From NCBI RefSeq assembly GCF_000350225.1, contig NW_005179120.1, positions 94,060 through 158,059 on the forward strand: a DNA stretch of 64,000 nucleotides, in the 5' to 3' direction. The translations under genes were made by a program, and so were the position numbers. Of the stretch, positions 1-10,359 are shown in pieces. Below the pieces are notes generated by a model, which worked only from the letters and a program-made list of their open reading frames with translations, had not been told where the DNA came from and made no database searches. The DNA comes from Chondrus crispus. Its lineage: Eukaryota > Rhodophyta > Florideophyceae > Gigartinales > Gigartinaceae. The number at the start of each line of letters is the position of its first letter. Positions within the stretch are counted from its first letter, which is position 1.

Positions 1-2
1 GG

Positions 3-317
3 CGCGCGTGGCGGTGCAGAGGGCGCTGGCGGCATGGAACGGGGCGGGAGCGAGGCCGGAGCCGCGAGAGGAGGATGGTGCGGGAGGCGCGAAAGACGGC
101 GTGGATGCGCGGGGTGGAGCGCGAGAACGAGCGGCTGGTGCGGCGGACGAGGGCGCTCGCGGAGAGGGTGCAGGGGCTGGTGGGGGTGGCGGCGCGGCGC
201 GGGGTGGGGACGGGGGAGGAGATGTGGAAAAGAGAGCAGCGGGAACGAGCGCTTGGAAGGAGTATGACTTTGCACCCCTTGTGCATTACCGTAACAGCGA
301 GGATACAGCGAGGATAG
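3..317 (+). CDS. possible 3' end of a GC-rich gene (uncertain)
   Basis: The first 300 bases are very GC-rich and open in more than one forward frame. The frame ending with the TAG at 315-317 gives an Arg/Glu-rich stretch of coiled-coil type (GVERENERLVRRTRALAERV), which looks more protein-like than the Gly/Ala-rich frame ending at 337. The gene, if real, would begin outside the window. No family is recognised, and GC bias alone can keep such frames open. Confidence 0.18.
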   Translation, partial: RAWRCRGRWRHGTGRERGRSRERRMVREARKTAWMRGVERENERLVRRTRALAERVQGLVGVAARRGVGTGEEMWKREQRERALGRSMTLHPLCITVTARIQRG

Positions 318-372
318 TTTTCCGCGCAAACGTGTGACACGTATTCCAGCAGAGTTGCGGCTGCCACTGTTT

Positions 373-444
373 CTTTCTCGCCCTCTTTCTCGCCCTCTTT
401 CTCGCCCTCTTTCTCGCCCTCTTTCTCGCCCTCTTCCTCGCGCT
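373..444. repeat. 12-bp tandem repeat, about 6 units
   Basis: The unit CTTTCTCGCCCT is repeated five times exactly and once with changes. It is a pyrimidine-only minisatellite in non-coding sequence. Confidence 0.9.
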
Positions 445-755
445 TTCACTTCGTCGTCTCTACTCTCGCTCCTACTTATCCGTCTCGCTGCTGGCTGTGA
501 TCGGACAGCCTATCGTAGTCGGTCTGTCACTGGGGGTCGCTTGTTTCACCTGTGCCGGCCAGGACACTTCCCTTTTGCGCAGAGCTCATCTCTCACATAT
601 TAACCGATGCCCCTTGCAGAGACGGTGCTCTTAATTGGATTGAGTGACGACGCCGACGTTCCGTAAAGGGAGAGGGAAGGACGTTGTCGGATGGCAGAGA
701 ATTTGCAGGCCGCTGCTTGACACGAAGAAGGAGGGACATGAAGCAGGAGGGGTAC
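445..755. other. flank before the gypsy element, no gene seen
   Basis: No convincing reading frame. The 5 bases before the LTR (751-755, GGTAC) are the left target-site duplicate of the gypsy insertion. Confidence 0.5.
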
Positions 756-987
756 TGTGGCAGCTATGGTAAAGCTGGGTATACTTTTTGAAAGTCGGTG
801 CCTCGATGGATACACCTCGATGGCGAGTTTATTTCTTGCGACGACGGAGGGTCGACTATATCTAGAAATACCAGTTGGTGCCCTCGTAGAAACTAACAGC
901 GCGGACTACCTGTATTGCGTGTACCTTCTGGAATACAGCAATGAACCAACTGGTATGAAAAAGGGAAACCGTGCACAGCCGGTTACT
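756..987 (-). repeat. gypsy 3' LTR
   Basis: Direct copy of 5883-6114 with three internal differences. The inner boundary differs slightly (GGTTACTGTACA against GGTTACA). It contains an 11-bp inverted pair (ACCAGTTGG / CCAACTGGT core) about 80 bp apart. Confidence 0.9.
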
Positions 988-1002
988 GTACACTCCCCTC
1001 TT

Positions 1003-3006
1003 TCAAAGAGCAAGGATGCGACGCGCTTTCTCTGCGATATCACGCGGTGTGTTCTTGCGCTGTAGCAAACGCAAAACCATTTGGGGTACGTCTTCATAAA
1101 CCTTCGCGGCAGGTTCCAGTGTATCTTCCGAATGCGGTAGGCCTTGCCGGCGGACGACTATCATCAAACCGTCCGGTGTATCTTCAAAGCGCAGAAGACG
1201 AGAAACATGCATGCCCGTTTCGGAACTCAACACGTGCGAGGTAACCGCTTCGGTATTCAGCGAACTGTCGTGGTAGAACTTCAAGCGGGATGCGTGAATG
1301 TCCTCCAAGTTACCGTTGCGGAGATCTTCCACTTGGTAAAAGAAGTCGTTGAGCGCCTTGATGACGCGGCGCGGTCCACGCCAACGCAGCGCGAGTTTTT
1401 CGCCAGCGAAGAACTCTTCGCGAGCGACGAGGACGAAATCACCATTGTTGAAATTCGGTAGCAAACCTTTAGAGGATAACTCACGAGCCTTCTCTCGGTT
1501 CTTCTGTAGAGTTTCCTGTACCAATGGGTGTAAGTCAGCAACATACTTCTGAAGTTGCTGCACATTGAGCAGACGCTCAAGCTGAGCGTCATCAACCGAA
1601 ATGGGTGTTACGGTATCCGTTCGTAGGAAGGTAGAAATCGGCGGAGAGGGTTCCATGCCGGTGAACGCAGTTATCGGTGCGATATTTCCACGTTGAGGTG
1701 AGGGTGCGTTGTTGAGCGCACTTTGTACCAAAGGTAGTATGTCAGGCCATTCCTCGAACTGAAGTTGCAGCTCTGAAACAACCGATCGGTAGACTCGAAG
1801 AAGTTCTTTTCCAAGGCGTTCCACGGCGCCGTTACTCCACGGAGTGTACGGAAGCGTAAAGTGATGGGGAACTTTGAGACCTTCGGTAATCAAGCGGATT
1901 GTTTCGTTGCGGAAATGCGTGGGTCCGTCGGACATTACACCTTTCGGGACGCCAAACGCGGGGGACCAGTCGATGATGGCTACGGCAGCATTCTCAGCCG
2001 AAGTATCACCAAATGGGAAGAACCAGCAGTAACTTGAATAGTCATCCCGAAGCATCAGGACATACTTGTCACCACGGTTGGTAGGTGCAATCTCTATGTA
2101 GTCAAACTGCAGGAGATCGTTAGGCGCGGTACCATGAACGGCAGGACCAAACGGACGCGGTACCTTCCCCCCTCCGACTGTCGATGGACAGTGGATGCAA
2201 GAGCCAACGAAGGACCGGTTGTCGGTAGTCAGAGTGGACCAGAAGTAATGGGAGCGCAAAACCGTTTCGGTAGAATCTTGGCCACGGTGACCGCTCGGTC
2301 CAGTGTGCGCAATGATGCATAAACGCAACTGTAGATCCGAGGCGGTATTCGGAATCCAGATAGCACCATTGGGGTTGAACCAAATACCGGTGGTCTTGGT
2401 CAGATTGCGGGGACGGGACGAATCGGAGCGGGACTGCTCAGCAGCAATAACCGTAATGGTAGGCCAGTCGAAATCGGTCGACGAAGACGACGGCAGCTCC
2501 GAGATTCGAACTAGGCGTCTTACCGTGCTTGGTGCAGACCATCTACCAAGAAGGTCAGCCCATACGTTGTCAGTTCCCTTGATGTGGAAGCACGTATAAT
2601 CGTAAATGCTGAGGCGAACAGCCCAGCGTAGTACCTTTCGGAGAGAGGTCTGAGAAAGGTCAGGGACGACCGCGAGGGGGTCGAATATGAAATTCAGATT
2701 GTTGTGATCCGTGTAAAGGTCAAAACCATGTGGTGTAGCTGCGATCCAGTGCATCCTATCCAAGGTTGCAAGGATGGCATAAGCCTCCTTCTCAAGGATA
2801 CTCCAACCCAACTGGGTACGGTTAAACCGACCGGATAAAAAAGCCAGGGGAGCGTGGGCTTGGTCCTTATGCGGGCTTGAAAGGTCGCCAAAGGGTACTT
2901 GAGTAAGAATACCAGACCAAATGGTATCCGAAGCGTCGGTGTAAACGCAAAGTCGTTTTGTCTCGTCGCGATGAGACAGAGATACCTGATGGGCGAGGGC
3001 TTGCTT
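1003..3006 (-). pseudogene. gypsy pol, 3' part: RNase H, integrase, chromodomain-like tail
   Basis: This frame continues pol after a frameshift near 3007. In order it shows RNase H (VYTDAS near 2940 and the LYTDHNN stretch), an integrase zinc-binding region with the H-H-C-C pattern (HTGPSGHRG ... CIHC), an integrase core with the D-D-E order (LLQFDYIEI, MSDGPTHFRNE, NGAVERLGKEL), an LRWRGP integrase C-terminal segment, and a final stretch (SRLLRFEDTPDGLMIVVRR) that resembles a chromodomain. A tail of this kind in a gypsy integrase is characteristic of chromoviruses. The stop lies 16 bp from the LTR. The missing 5' part is in another frame, so no single protein can be made. Confidence 0.88.
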
Positions 3007-5370
3007 TCAGGCCTCAAAGACGGCAAGCTCATTGGTTCCCCAACCGAAATTGGTAAGCAAGTAGCGGCAAACGGACTTCTTCGTGCGTTTGCCAGATCGG
3101 GCATACACCAGCTCCATAAATTCGTGGAGCGGCGATACCAAATCAGTGAAGTTCGGGATTCCGTTCTTAACCCATTGGAGGGCGCACAGAAACTGTTGAA
3201 GATGAGCACCAGTTGTCGGCGGTTCCATCTTAAGGAGTCCATCTAACCGTCGCGGGTCAAAGCGGATACCATCGGCGGAGATCAGTCGTCCGCACCAGCG
3301 TATGGTAGTCGCAAAGAGGATACACTTGCCAGGGTGTAACTTCAAATTCCGTTCGGTACAGACTTTGAAGAGTTCGCCAACTGCGGTTAGCAAACCGGAG
3401 ATGGTATGGGCGTGTAGTAGGATGTCGTCTAGCCAGGAAAGCGACTGGCGGCGTAACCGAGATGGTAGAATTTCCGAAATGGCTGACTGGAGGTGCGTTA
3501 CGGCGTTCGTCGTGCCGTGCAGAACTCGAGTAGGAGAAAAGATACCATCTGGGGTTATGAACGACTGTAGCGATCGGGACTCTTCAGCGAGTTCCAATTG
3601 CCAGTAACCATGGGAAAGGTCAAATGTCGCAATGTAGCGAGAACCAGACAGGTTTGTGAGCTCGTGCTCAATGTTGGGCATCGGGAATTGGTGCCTGACG
3701 GTAAACTTGTTAACCGGACGGAGGTCAACAGTAAACCTAAACTTGGCAGGACCAGGTTTCGGTACCAAAAGCGGTGCGCATGCCCATGGGGATGTTAGGT
3801 TAGGATAAGCCATACCATGGTGGACGAGCTTATTAACCATATCGGTGAGGAATTGCTTCTGCTCTTGAGAGTAATTCCGAAGACGGACCTGTACCGGACG
3901 AGCATCAGGTGTGAGCGCAATCCGTAGCGGTCGTATCTTCGCAGGTGGACCGGAGGAGGACGAAGTTCGGAATACGTTCAGGTTGGAATTGACCATTTGG
4001 TCCAACCGTCCGATATGCTCCTCGGGTAACCCATTGTGCCGTGCGGTATCCTTCATGTCGGCGACTACCGAAGTGATGGTGTCGTGTTGCTCGGAATCTA
4101 CGGGGTCGAGCAACGAAGGATCCGGAAAGGGGTCTTCTTCGAGCCGAGCACTGTAAAAGTTGACGCGGGGTCGATTCTTCTGAGTGTCAGTATCCGGTTC
4201 GGTGTTGGGCAGGCGATTCAGTCGTGCAATCATCATGCGACTGATAGTACTGCCACAGTGGAACCTTGTAGGGTTCCCAACATCGGAACAGTCGGCGCCA
4301 TCCAATACCGCGCGGTTGTTCTCCAGGAGAGTGCGGGTATCAACCTGAAGGTGACGTAATACCGGAAGTCCAATGATGAGGTCTTCACAGGCAAGTTTGT
4401 CGTCGGCAGCCAAAAAGGTAACGTTGGCCGAAGCCAGTTGGCCAGATGAGAGCTGCAATACCGTGCGGGGTGCGTTCCAAGTACGGGAGAAACGAAACGA
4501 CTGTGCTTCGTCTCCAACCTTAAGGGCGACCTGAATGTGGACGGGCGTAATGGCAGTAATTTTGCCTATACCCTTGACGGCTGCTTGTTCCGCGACGTTT
4601 GGCGACACAAGACCGTCGTCGCTCCCATCGTCACACCGTCCGGTTGCACTTATTGAAGCTTGACCATCCGACACCACCATAGGGCAGGAAGGTGTCAGGG
4701 TGTTTCCGAGAACGGTGGAAATCGCTGTCGGCCGCGACATGCGGCCAGTTGTTGGCCGCGCACTCCCATGAGGTGGCGAAGATTTGTCGCTCCTCTCGGA
4801 AGTTTGACTGCGTGTAAACCTTGAGGGTCCACCACTGGGTTTGGCTGCAGCGATGTCAGCTACCATTTTGGATTTCTCCGCATCGGTAGAGTCGGGACAA
4901 TCGCGGATCCAATGCTTAAGGCCACGGGCCTTACAGGAACCATATGGAAATCCTGGAGGTTGACGCAGGGGCTTGTTTCCCTTACCTTGCGGTGGTTTCG
5001 GGATTGTACCGGACGGTGAATTCCCACCTTTGTGGTGCGTACCGCCGCGGGTTTTCTTGTCTTTACCGGAATCTTCCTGCTTGCTCTTAGGACCGTTGTC
5101 CACGAGCTGGAAGGCTTCCGACAACTGAATGGTATGTGCCAAGAACTTGGAGAAATCCTTTCGGCAGTCAAAATGCGCAAAGTCCAGATCGGATTCCAAA
5201 CGGTGTTGTAATGCCTTCGGTTTGACTGCTGAAAGTACATGATAGACAGCTACCTTCTGGTTTTTCTTCAGCAACCAGGCAATACCGTTTCGGCGTAACA
5301 TCTTGTGATACGAAAGGAACAAAGTCTCCATACGGGACTTGGCGTTCTTGTCAGTCATGTCCATAACCAA
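3007..5370 (-). pseudogene. gypsy gag C-terminus, protease region and reverse transcriptase
   Basis: An open frame of 787 codons. The first third is gag-like, with a nucleocapsid-like Cys/His patch (CKARGLKHWIRDC) after a Lys/Gly/Pro-rich linker. A central stretch around VALKVGDEAQSF may be a diverged aspartic protease; I see no clean DTG/DSG. Reverse transcriptase follows with its conserved blocks (FTVDLRPVNKFT, ATFDLSHGYWQL, then SWLDDILLHA). The catalytic box reads LDD where most gypsy elements have YVDD or YIDD. The frame is lost near 3007, just before RNase H. Confidence 0.87.
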
Positions 5371-5389
5371 CTCGGAAGTAACAATGTTG

Positions 5390-5773
5390 TCAAGCGCTTC
5401 TAGAGTCAGGTCCTCTTAGGATTCTTTTCGCTTTTTCGTTCAGATACGCGCGTAGTACCTGATCGGTGAGGGCATCATAGTCGGAAACGTCCTTGATGAA
5501 GCCCAGGGCAAGCGCGGAGTCGAGGTACTCGGGATCCACGCAATATTTGAGGTTAACCGGGCGGATTGCTTCCGTAGTGGTTGTAGCTTGAATGGTGAGT
5601 TGCTGCGCACGGGCAGTAACTTCCTTGCTGTACTGGTCGTACAAGCGAAAGAACACTCGAATAGATTCCGCATCGGTGCGGATCAACTTCGGGTGATTAA
5701 CCGATGTGGTCACAAATGACGGGCCTTGCGTCGATACCTGCAGGTTTGAGGTAGAACTGCGTGCGTCGGTCAT
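5390..5773 (-). pseudogene. gypsy gag N-terminus
   Basis: A 127-codon frame at the 5' end of the element, starting with MTDARSSTSN. It is separated from the next frame by a single-base shift near 5405: the downstream frame opens directly as LTLEALDNIVTSEL. The shift could be decay, an assembly error or programmed frameshifting; no classic slippery signal is evident to me. Position and size suggest capsid, but the sequence alone is not diagnostic. Confidence 0.6.
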
Positions 5774-5882
5774 TTTCCTTTGTGCTGTACGTTTACCGAA
5801 TCGGTTGCTTGATCGAGAGGTCGATATGTTCGCTGTGGCGAACGTTGAGCCAAATTAAACCTTAGTTGGTCGTAGTGATCAC

Positions 5883-6114
5883 TGTGGCAGCTATGGTAAA
5901 GCTGGGTATACTTTTTGAAAGTCGGTGCCTCGATGGATACACCTCGATGGCGAGTTTATTTCTTGCGACGACGGAGGGTCGACTAAATCTAGAATTACCA
6001 GTTGGTGCCCTCGTAGAAACTAACAGCGCGGACTACCTGTATTACGTGTACCTTCTGGAATACAGCAATGAACCAACTGGTATGAAAAAGGGAAACCGTG
6101 CACAGCCGGTTACA
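5883..6114 (-). repeat. gypsy 5' LTR
   Basis: Second LTR copy, beginning TGTGGCAG and ending GGTTACA on the plus strand, followed by the target duplicate GGTAC. Confidence 0.92.
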
Positions 6115-6162
6115 GGTACGAAGGAGTAGGGGTACGATTGAGCAGGGGAACAATGTCAGTAC

Positions 6163-6560
6163 TGTTGATGTGTAATGCGCGCTCGCTCGCTGCTATACGT
6201 TGCGCTATCGTACATGAGGGGCTGAATTGTGCTTCGTAAGACCATACTGATGTGCCATATCGCGCTAGCCCCTGAATTGGTGCTATTGAGCGGCGTGATG
6301 TGTCCGCTAAGTGACTTAATATCTAGTATTTTGATGGTGTCCTTCTTTCGTACTGTGTGTTTGTGTTTCGGGATGTGCGCCTACCATGTTGTCGTCCTGC
6401 ACACTGATTTGTACTTTGGCTTTCGGTAGGTTTACCATCGTACTCTTAGTATACATAAGTTCTACCTTGATCGAGTCAAGTAAAGTCCGGTCTACGGTGT
6501 TAGGAGACCCCATCGACGAACTTCTCCCGACTCACAACCATTCATTCACCCCCTGCAAAG
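6163..6560 (+). repeat. Copia-1 5' LTR (398 bp)
   Basis: Starts TGTTGATGTG and ends CCCTGCAAAG. Same length as the copy at 12124-12521, with about three mismatches. Confidence 0.94.
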
Positions 6561-6575
6561 GGTTATGGGCCCAGC
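6560..6575 (+). promoter_or_regulatory. primer-binding site for half-tRNA initiator Met
   Basis: GGGTTATGGGCCCAGC lies directly at the 5' LTR end. It is the exact reverse complement of the anticodon-stem/loop segment GCTGGGCCCATAACCC found in eukaryotic initiator-Met tRNA, rather than of a tRNA 3' end. Drosophila copia is known to prime from an internal cleavage of this same tRNA. Confidence 0.85.
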
Positions 6576-6713
6576 CCACGCTCTCTCTCCTACCCTTCTT
6601 GTCTTTTTCGTGCTATTTTATGCCGTTTGTGCTCTCTGCAGTAACAGCTTCGACTACAGGACGTGCGTTAAAAGTACGTTCATTCATTCTACGGAAGCGT
6701 TCGAGTTACTGCT

Positions 6714-7681
6714 ATGGAAGATAGCAAAAAGGTGTACAGGCACTATGGGAAGCCCGGTGAGGACTTCCATCTGTGGGAGGCGAGGACCGAGGCGGCACTT
6801 GAAGCCAAGGAAGTGCTTCATGTGATTCAATCGGATGTATTGGGAGCCGGAGCCGAGCTGACGGAAGAGCTGAAGAAGAATTTGGCGACTGCACGCGCAA
6901 TCCTGATCCAAGTAATGGGTGATCGACCCCTGCGCTTGTGCTTGAGTGCCAAGGACAATCCGTACCGCATGTGGGTACGTCTTCGAGAACGCTATGCAGT
7001 ATCGAACACTGCAACCAAGGTCCAGCTCCAGTCCAAGCTTGCGCGCATGAGCTACTGTGGGCAGCCCATGCAAGATTACATCGACTCCTTTGAAGAGATC
7101 TTCAATCGCCTTGCGGCTATGAAGAGTGACATTGGAGAGGACTTGCAGGTGGCTATGGTTCTTGCCTCTTTCGGTGATAAGAACAAGTCACCGTTTGGAC
7201 ATGTGATTGCTTTATTACAGACAATCCAAGAGGAGTTAGATTGGCAGACGCGACAGCCAGTCTATTGCAGGAGTACGACGAACATCTCCTGAGGTCTGGG
7301 AACCCGAAGGCAACTCGTTCTGGGGATGAAGGTCAAGCCTTGGCGGCAACAGGAAGTTCAAATACTCCATACGTTAGAAGGAGGAACTACGGCGGTAAAG
7401 CAGAGAAACGTCGATGCTTTGAGTGCGGTACGGTTGGACATCTTGCACGCAACTGTCATTTATTGGATGGAAAGGCTCGAAAGAATGTTTCCTTCGCTGG
7501 TGAAACGGGAGAACGCCTGGAGAGCGAAATTGGAAGAGCGCAGCAAGCTCAATTGCTCTTGGCACGTCAAGATGAATCCAAGAATGACGAAGGCATGGAT
7601 GATGTGTCAAACGGTCAGGAAACCGTCCCAAATCTATCAGAGCTGCATAATAGAGACCAGGAGCACGCTGAGCAGATTTGA
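6714..7681 (+). pseudogene. Copia-1 gag (frameshifted)
   Basis: Starts at ATG 6714 (MEDSKKVYRHY). The first 175 residues resemble copia gag capsid (WVRLRERY ... MQDYIDSFEEIFNRL). A frameshift near 7240 moves the frame, which then reads ADATASLLQEYDE and a CCHC zinc knuckle (CFECGTVGHLARNC, about 7414-7455). A TGA at 7679-7681 separates it from the protease frame although the phase is the same, so gag and pol were one reading frame in the parent element. Confidence 0.88.
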
Positions 7682-8729
7682 TTGGATGACATCGCGACAG
7701 AATGCCCCTTAGGCTCTACTAGCAAACACACGAAAGTGATGAGCTGTCCAGCAGACGAGATAGCATCCTTGGGAGTTCAAGATGATGAGCATGTATATCT
7801 ATTGGACTCAGGGGCGTCCAACCACATGGTGTCCTCTAGGGAATGGATCCGTGACTGTCAGCCGATTGCTCGTCGGGGGATTATCCTTGGAGACGGAAAC
7901 AGGGTCTTTGCTACCCATAGCGGCACAGTTACTCTACGTACAACTGTTAACGGTACCCGAGACAAATACGAACGTTTCCTAGTCCTTGATGGGGTACTGT
8001 ACGTTCCTCAGCTGCAATCCAATCTCATTTCTTGCTCGGAGCTTTGTGCTCATGGTTACATCATCAACTTTGGGCGTGACAAATGTAATGGAACGCACGA
8101 CGGTGTGACGCAGTTTCAAGGACACCGATATCAAGGCGTATACAGAGTATCCGCAAAAGTTGTGTACCCAGGATACTCATCGGCATCAGTCGCTTTGTCC
8201 CAATGGCCAAGGGATGACGACAACGACGACAGCCCTCAAGGAGGTTCGTCGGGATCTGGAAGTTCTGCAATGAGGCTTTGGCATGCCAGACTTGGTCATG
8301 CGAGCAATGAAAGTATCAAGCAGTTGCTAAGGAGCGGGGCTGTGTCTGGAATTAGTCTAACGTTGCAGGGAAACAAGAAGGCCTCCTGTGGTAGTTGCAT
8401 GAAGGGTAAACAGACTCGCTAGACTCTGCGTCCCAACAAATCGCGTTCGAAAGAGCGTAGTGCAGTCATACACACGGATGTGTGTGGACCAATGTCGGTG
8501 GCATCTTTTTCAGGTGCGCGCTACTTTGTTTCTTTCATTGACGATTACACAGGTTTCATCAACATTGTTCCCATAGCACGCAAGAGTGATGTTACTGTAC
8601 AGTTCAAGCTGCATCATGTGTGGATGGAAAGGAAGTTTGGGTGCACTGTCAAGAGAGTCCACAGCGACAACGGAGGAGAGTATGTTGCTCTGAGGCCCTA
8701 CCTGGAAAAGAAGGGCATCGAGCACACCA
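7682..8729 (+). pseudogene. Copia-1 pol part 1: protease and N-terminal integrase
   Basis: Contains the copia protease active site LLDSGASNHM (near 7800), the pre-integrase HHCC region (LWHARLGHASNES ... CGSCMKGKQ), and the integrase core start (HTDVCGPMSV, FIDDYTGF, VHSDNGGEY). A TAG at 8420-8422 interrupts the frame between the zinc-binding region and the core. The integrase is then cut after GIEHT by the solo LTR at 8730. Joining 8729 to 9777 keeps the frame exactly. Confidence 0.9.
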
Positions 8730-9771
8730 TGTAGTGCAATGTGCCTGGCAGGCCGCGAACACAGTCCGACGGTCAAACATAAAGAAGAAAAACAACAACA
8801 GCAACAACCACTGCCGATGGCACGCGCTACGGAGCGTTCGAGACTCCCTTTCCCCTTGTGTGGGCTTGCGGCCCACGGTAGCTCAACTCCGACGGGGGGG
8901 TAAGGAAAGATGCCCGGCCCGGGAGGAGAATGGTGGTAGAGACTTGTGAAGACTTGAGCGCTCGGCGAGTGCGGGTTGGGCTTGTCTACGAGGATGTAAC
9001 CGCGGTTCGCTGGGTTGTAAGGCCAATTCTCGACGAGCGTCTTCAGCACCTTGGGTATAATTAAAGGTCTTCGACGGGGGCTTGTTCAGCACTACCCGAC
9101 GGGATCGTAACCGTGTAGCAACGCTACTACCGACGTGTTGCCCGATGGCTAAAAACACCTTCACCAGCGCGATCGCGATCGCGGTAGGCGGTACCAACTC
9201 TGTCTTATACAGTAAGACCTTCGACGGGGGCGTCGTTGCAACAGCCTTCCGACGGAACTTGAAACAGTAGCAGCGCTACACAACGTGTTGCCCGATGGCT
9301 AAAACATCTACACCGGATCGGTCGCAACCAACTCCACTGGAACCAACACAATTAAGGGAAAATAGAGGTAGAGATAGAAAGGAATAGGGAAATAAAGGAA
9401 AAAGGAATGGGAACCCTCGAGTGCAAAGGATGCCGTAGGCTTAGGTAAAAGGGAGCGTCTTGGTAGAGACGGACTTCGACCAAGGCGACATTCAACTCTG
9501 GCAACTCGGGTTACCTTTACTGACTTGGTGGTCAGAGGGCTAAGGTATATATCGCCCCGCTGGAGCCACTACAGTGGCTCGCGGCGCTAGATCCTAGATC
9601 TAATCTAGTGTCAGCAAAATTAATGCCAACTAATTAACTGAATAAAATAAAATAATTAAAAATTAAAACTGTGCAATTATTCACACGTGTGTCCCCAAAC
9701 CCGGACTACTTTTCATATCCAAATATTTTCCTTTCTTTTCACCCCCCTTTTCAGGTGCGTATTGCACTACA
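8730..9771. mobile_element. solo LTR A (1,042 bp) nested in Copia-1 integrase
   Basis: Bounded by perfect 11-bp inverted ends TGTAGTGCAAT and ATTGCACTACA, and flanked by CACCA at 8725-8729 and 9772-9776. TG...CA ends plus a 5-bp target duplication are LTR hallmarks, and no coding sequence is present. Two diverged copies of a roughly 96-bp unit lie inside (about 9064-9160 and 9214-9309, sharing TTCGACGGGGG and GTGTTGCCCGATGGCTAAAA), as well as a TATATA stretch near 9547 and the hairpin at 9563-9580. A TG/CA-ended non-autonomous DNA element is the alternative. Confidence 0.85.
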
Positions 9772-10314
9772 CACCACCTCGCCCCCTTACTCCCCCAATC
9801 AGAATGGACTTGCTGAGCGGACCAACCGCACTATTGTCGAATGTTCACGGACGATGATGGCACATGCATCGCTGCCCAAGGCTTTCTGGGCTGAAGCCGT
9901 TGTGCATGCAGCAAAGATCCGGAATCACTTCTCTTGTCCCAGGAATCTACGAGTGACATCGCACGAGCTTATGACGGGTGAGAAACCTAACGTTGCCTAT
10001 TTCAGAGTCTTAGGTTGGTATCATATCCCCAAGGAACTTCGAACGAAGTTGGATTCAAAGTCGCAACTCGGGATTGTTATTGGCTGTTTCGAAAACAGCC
10101 AGTATAAGCTTTGGATACCTTCTCGCAATGTTGCTGTCATGGCGAGAGATGTGACCATCGTGGAGGACAAGTATCCTGCACAAGCGTTGAGCCAGGACGT
10201 TGATACTGCACCGTCGTTGCTACCTGATGAGAATTACGATGCTTCGAAGGTCACACATACCCCAATCCAGACTACCTCGGTGGATAGAACGCGTCTGTCT
10301 ACGCTACATGAGAT

Positions 10315-10359
10315 CCCTTCTCCTAACAGAGAAGTCGGACTTCTCTGTTAGGAGAAGGG
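10315..10359. repeat. perfect 22-bp inverted repeat with 1-nt spacer
   Basis: Arms 10315-10336 and 10338-10359 are exact reverse complements around g10337. The structure introduces the TAG stop in the Copia-1 polyprotein between integrase and RT. Confidence 0.95.

Larger units (their letters stand above)
756..6114 (-). mobile_element. Ty3/gypsy LTR retrotransposon (chromovirus-like), complete but broken
   Basis: About 5.36 kb, bounded by 232-bp direct LTRs (756-987 and 5883-6114). The 5-bp target duplication GGTAC stands at 751-755 and 6115-6119. Coding runs on the minus strand: gag, a degenerate protease region, reverse transcriptase, RNase H, integrase, then a chromodomain-like tail. That RT-RNaseH-integrase order is the gypsy order. 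A purine-rich tract lies on the minus strand just inside the 3' LTR (about 988-1002). I could not recognise a tRNA primer-binding site next to the 5' LTR. The LTRs differ at about four positions, so the insertion is young, yet the coding region has two frameshifts. Confidence 0.93.

Noticed and set aside
5860-5882. tRNA primer-binding site for the gypsy element
   Set aside because: The minus-strand sequence after the 5' LTR (GTGATCACTACGACC) does not start TGG and matches no tRNA end I recognise.
8735-9700. Small frames inside solo LTR A
   Set aside because: They lie in a non-coding insert bounded by target duplicates and have no homology I can recognise.
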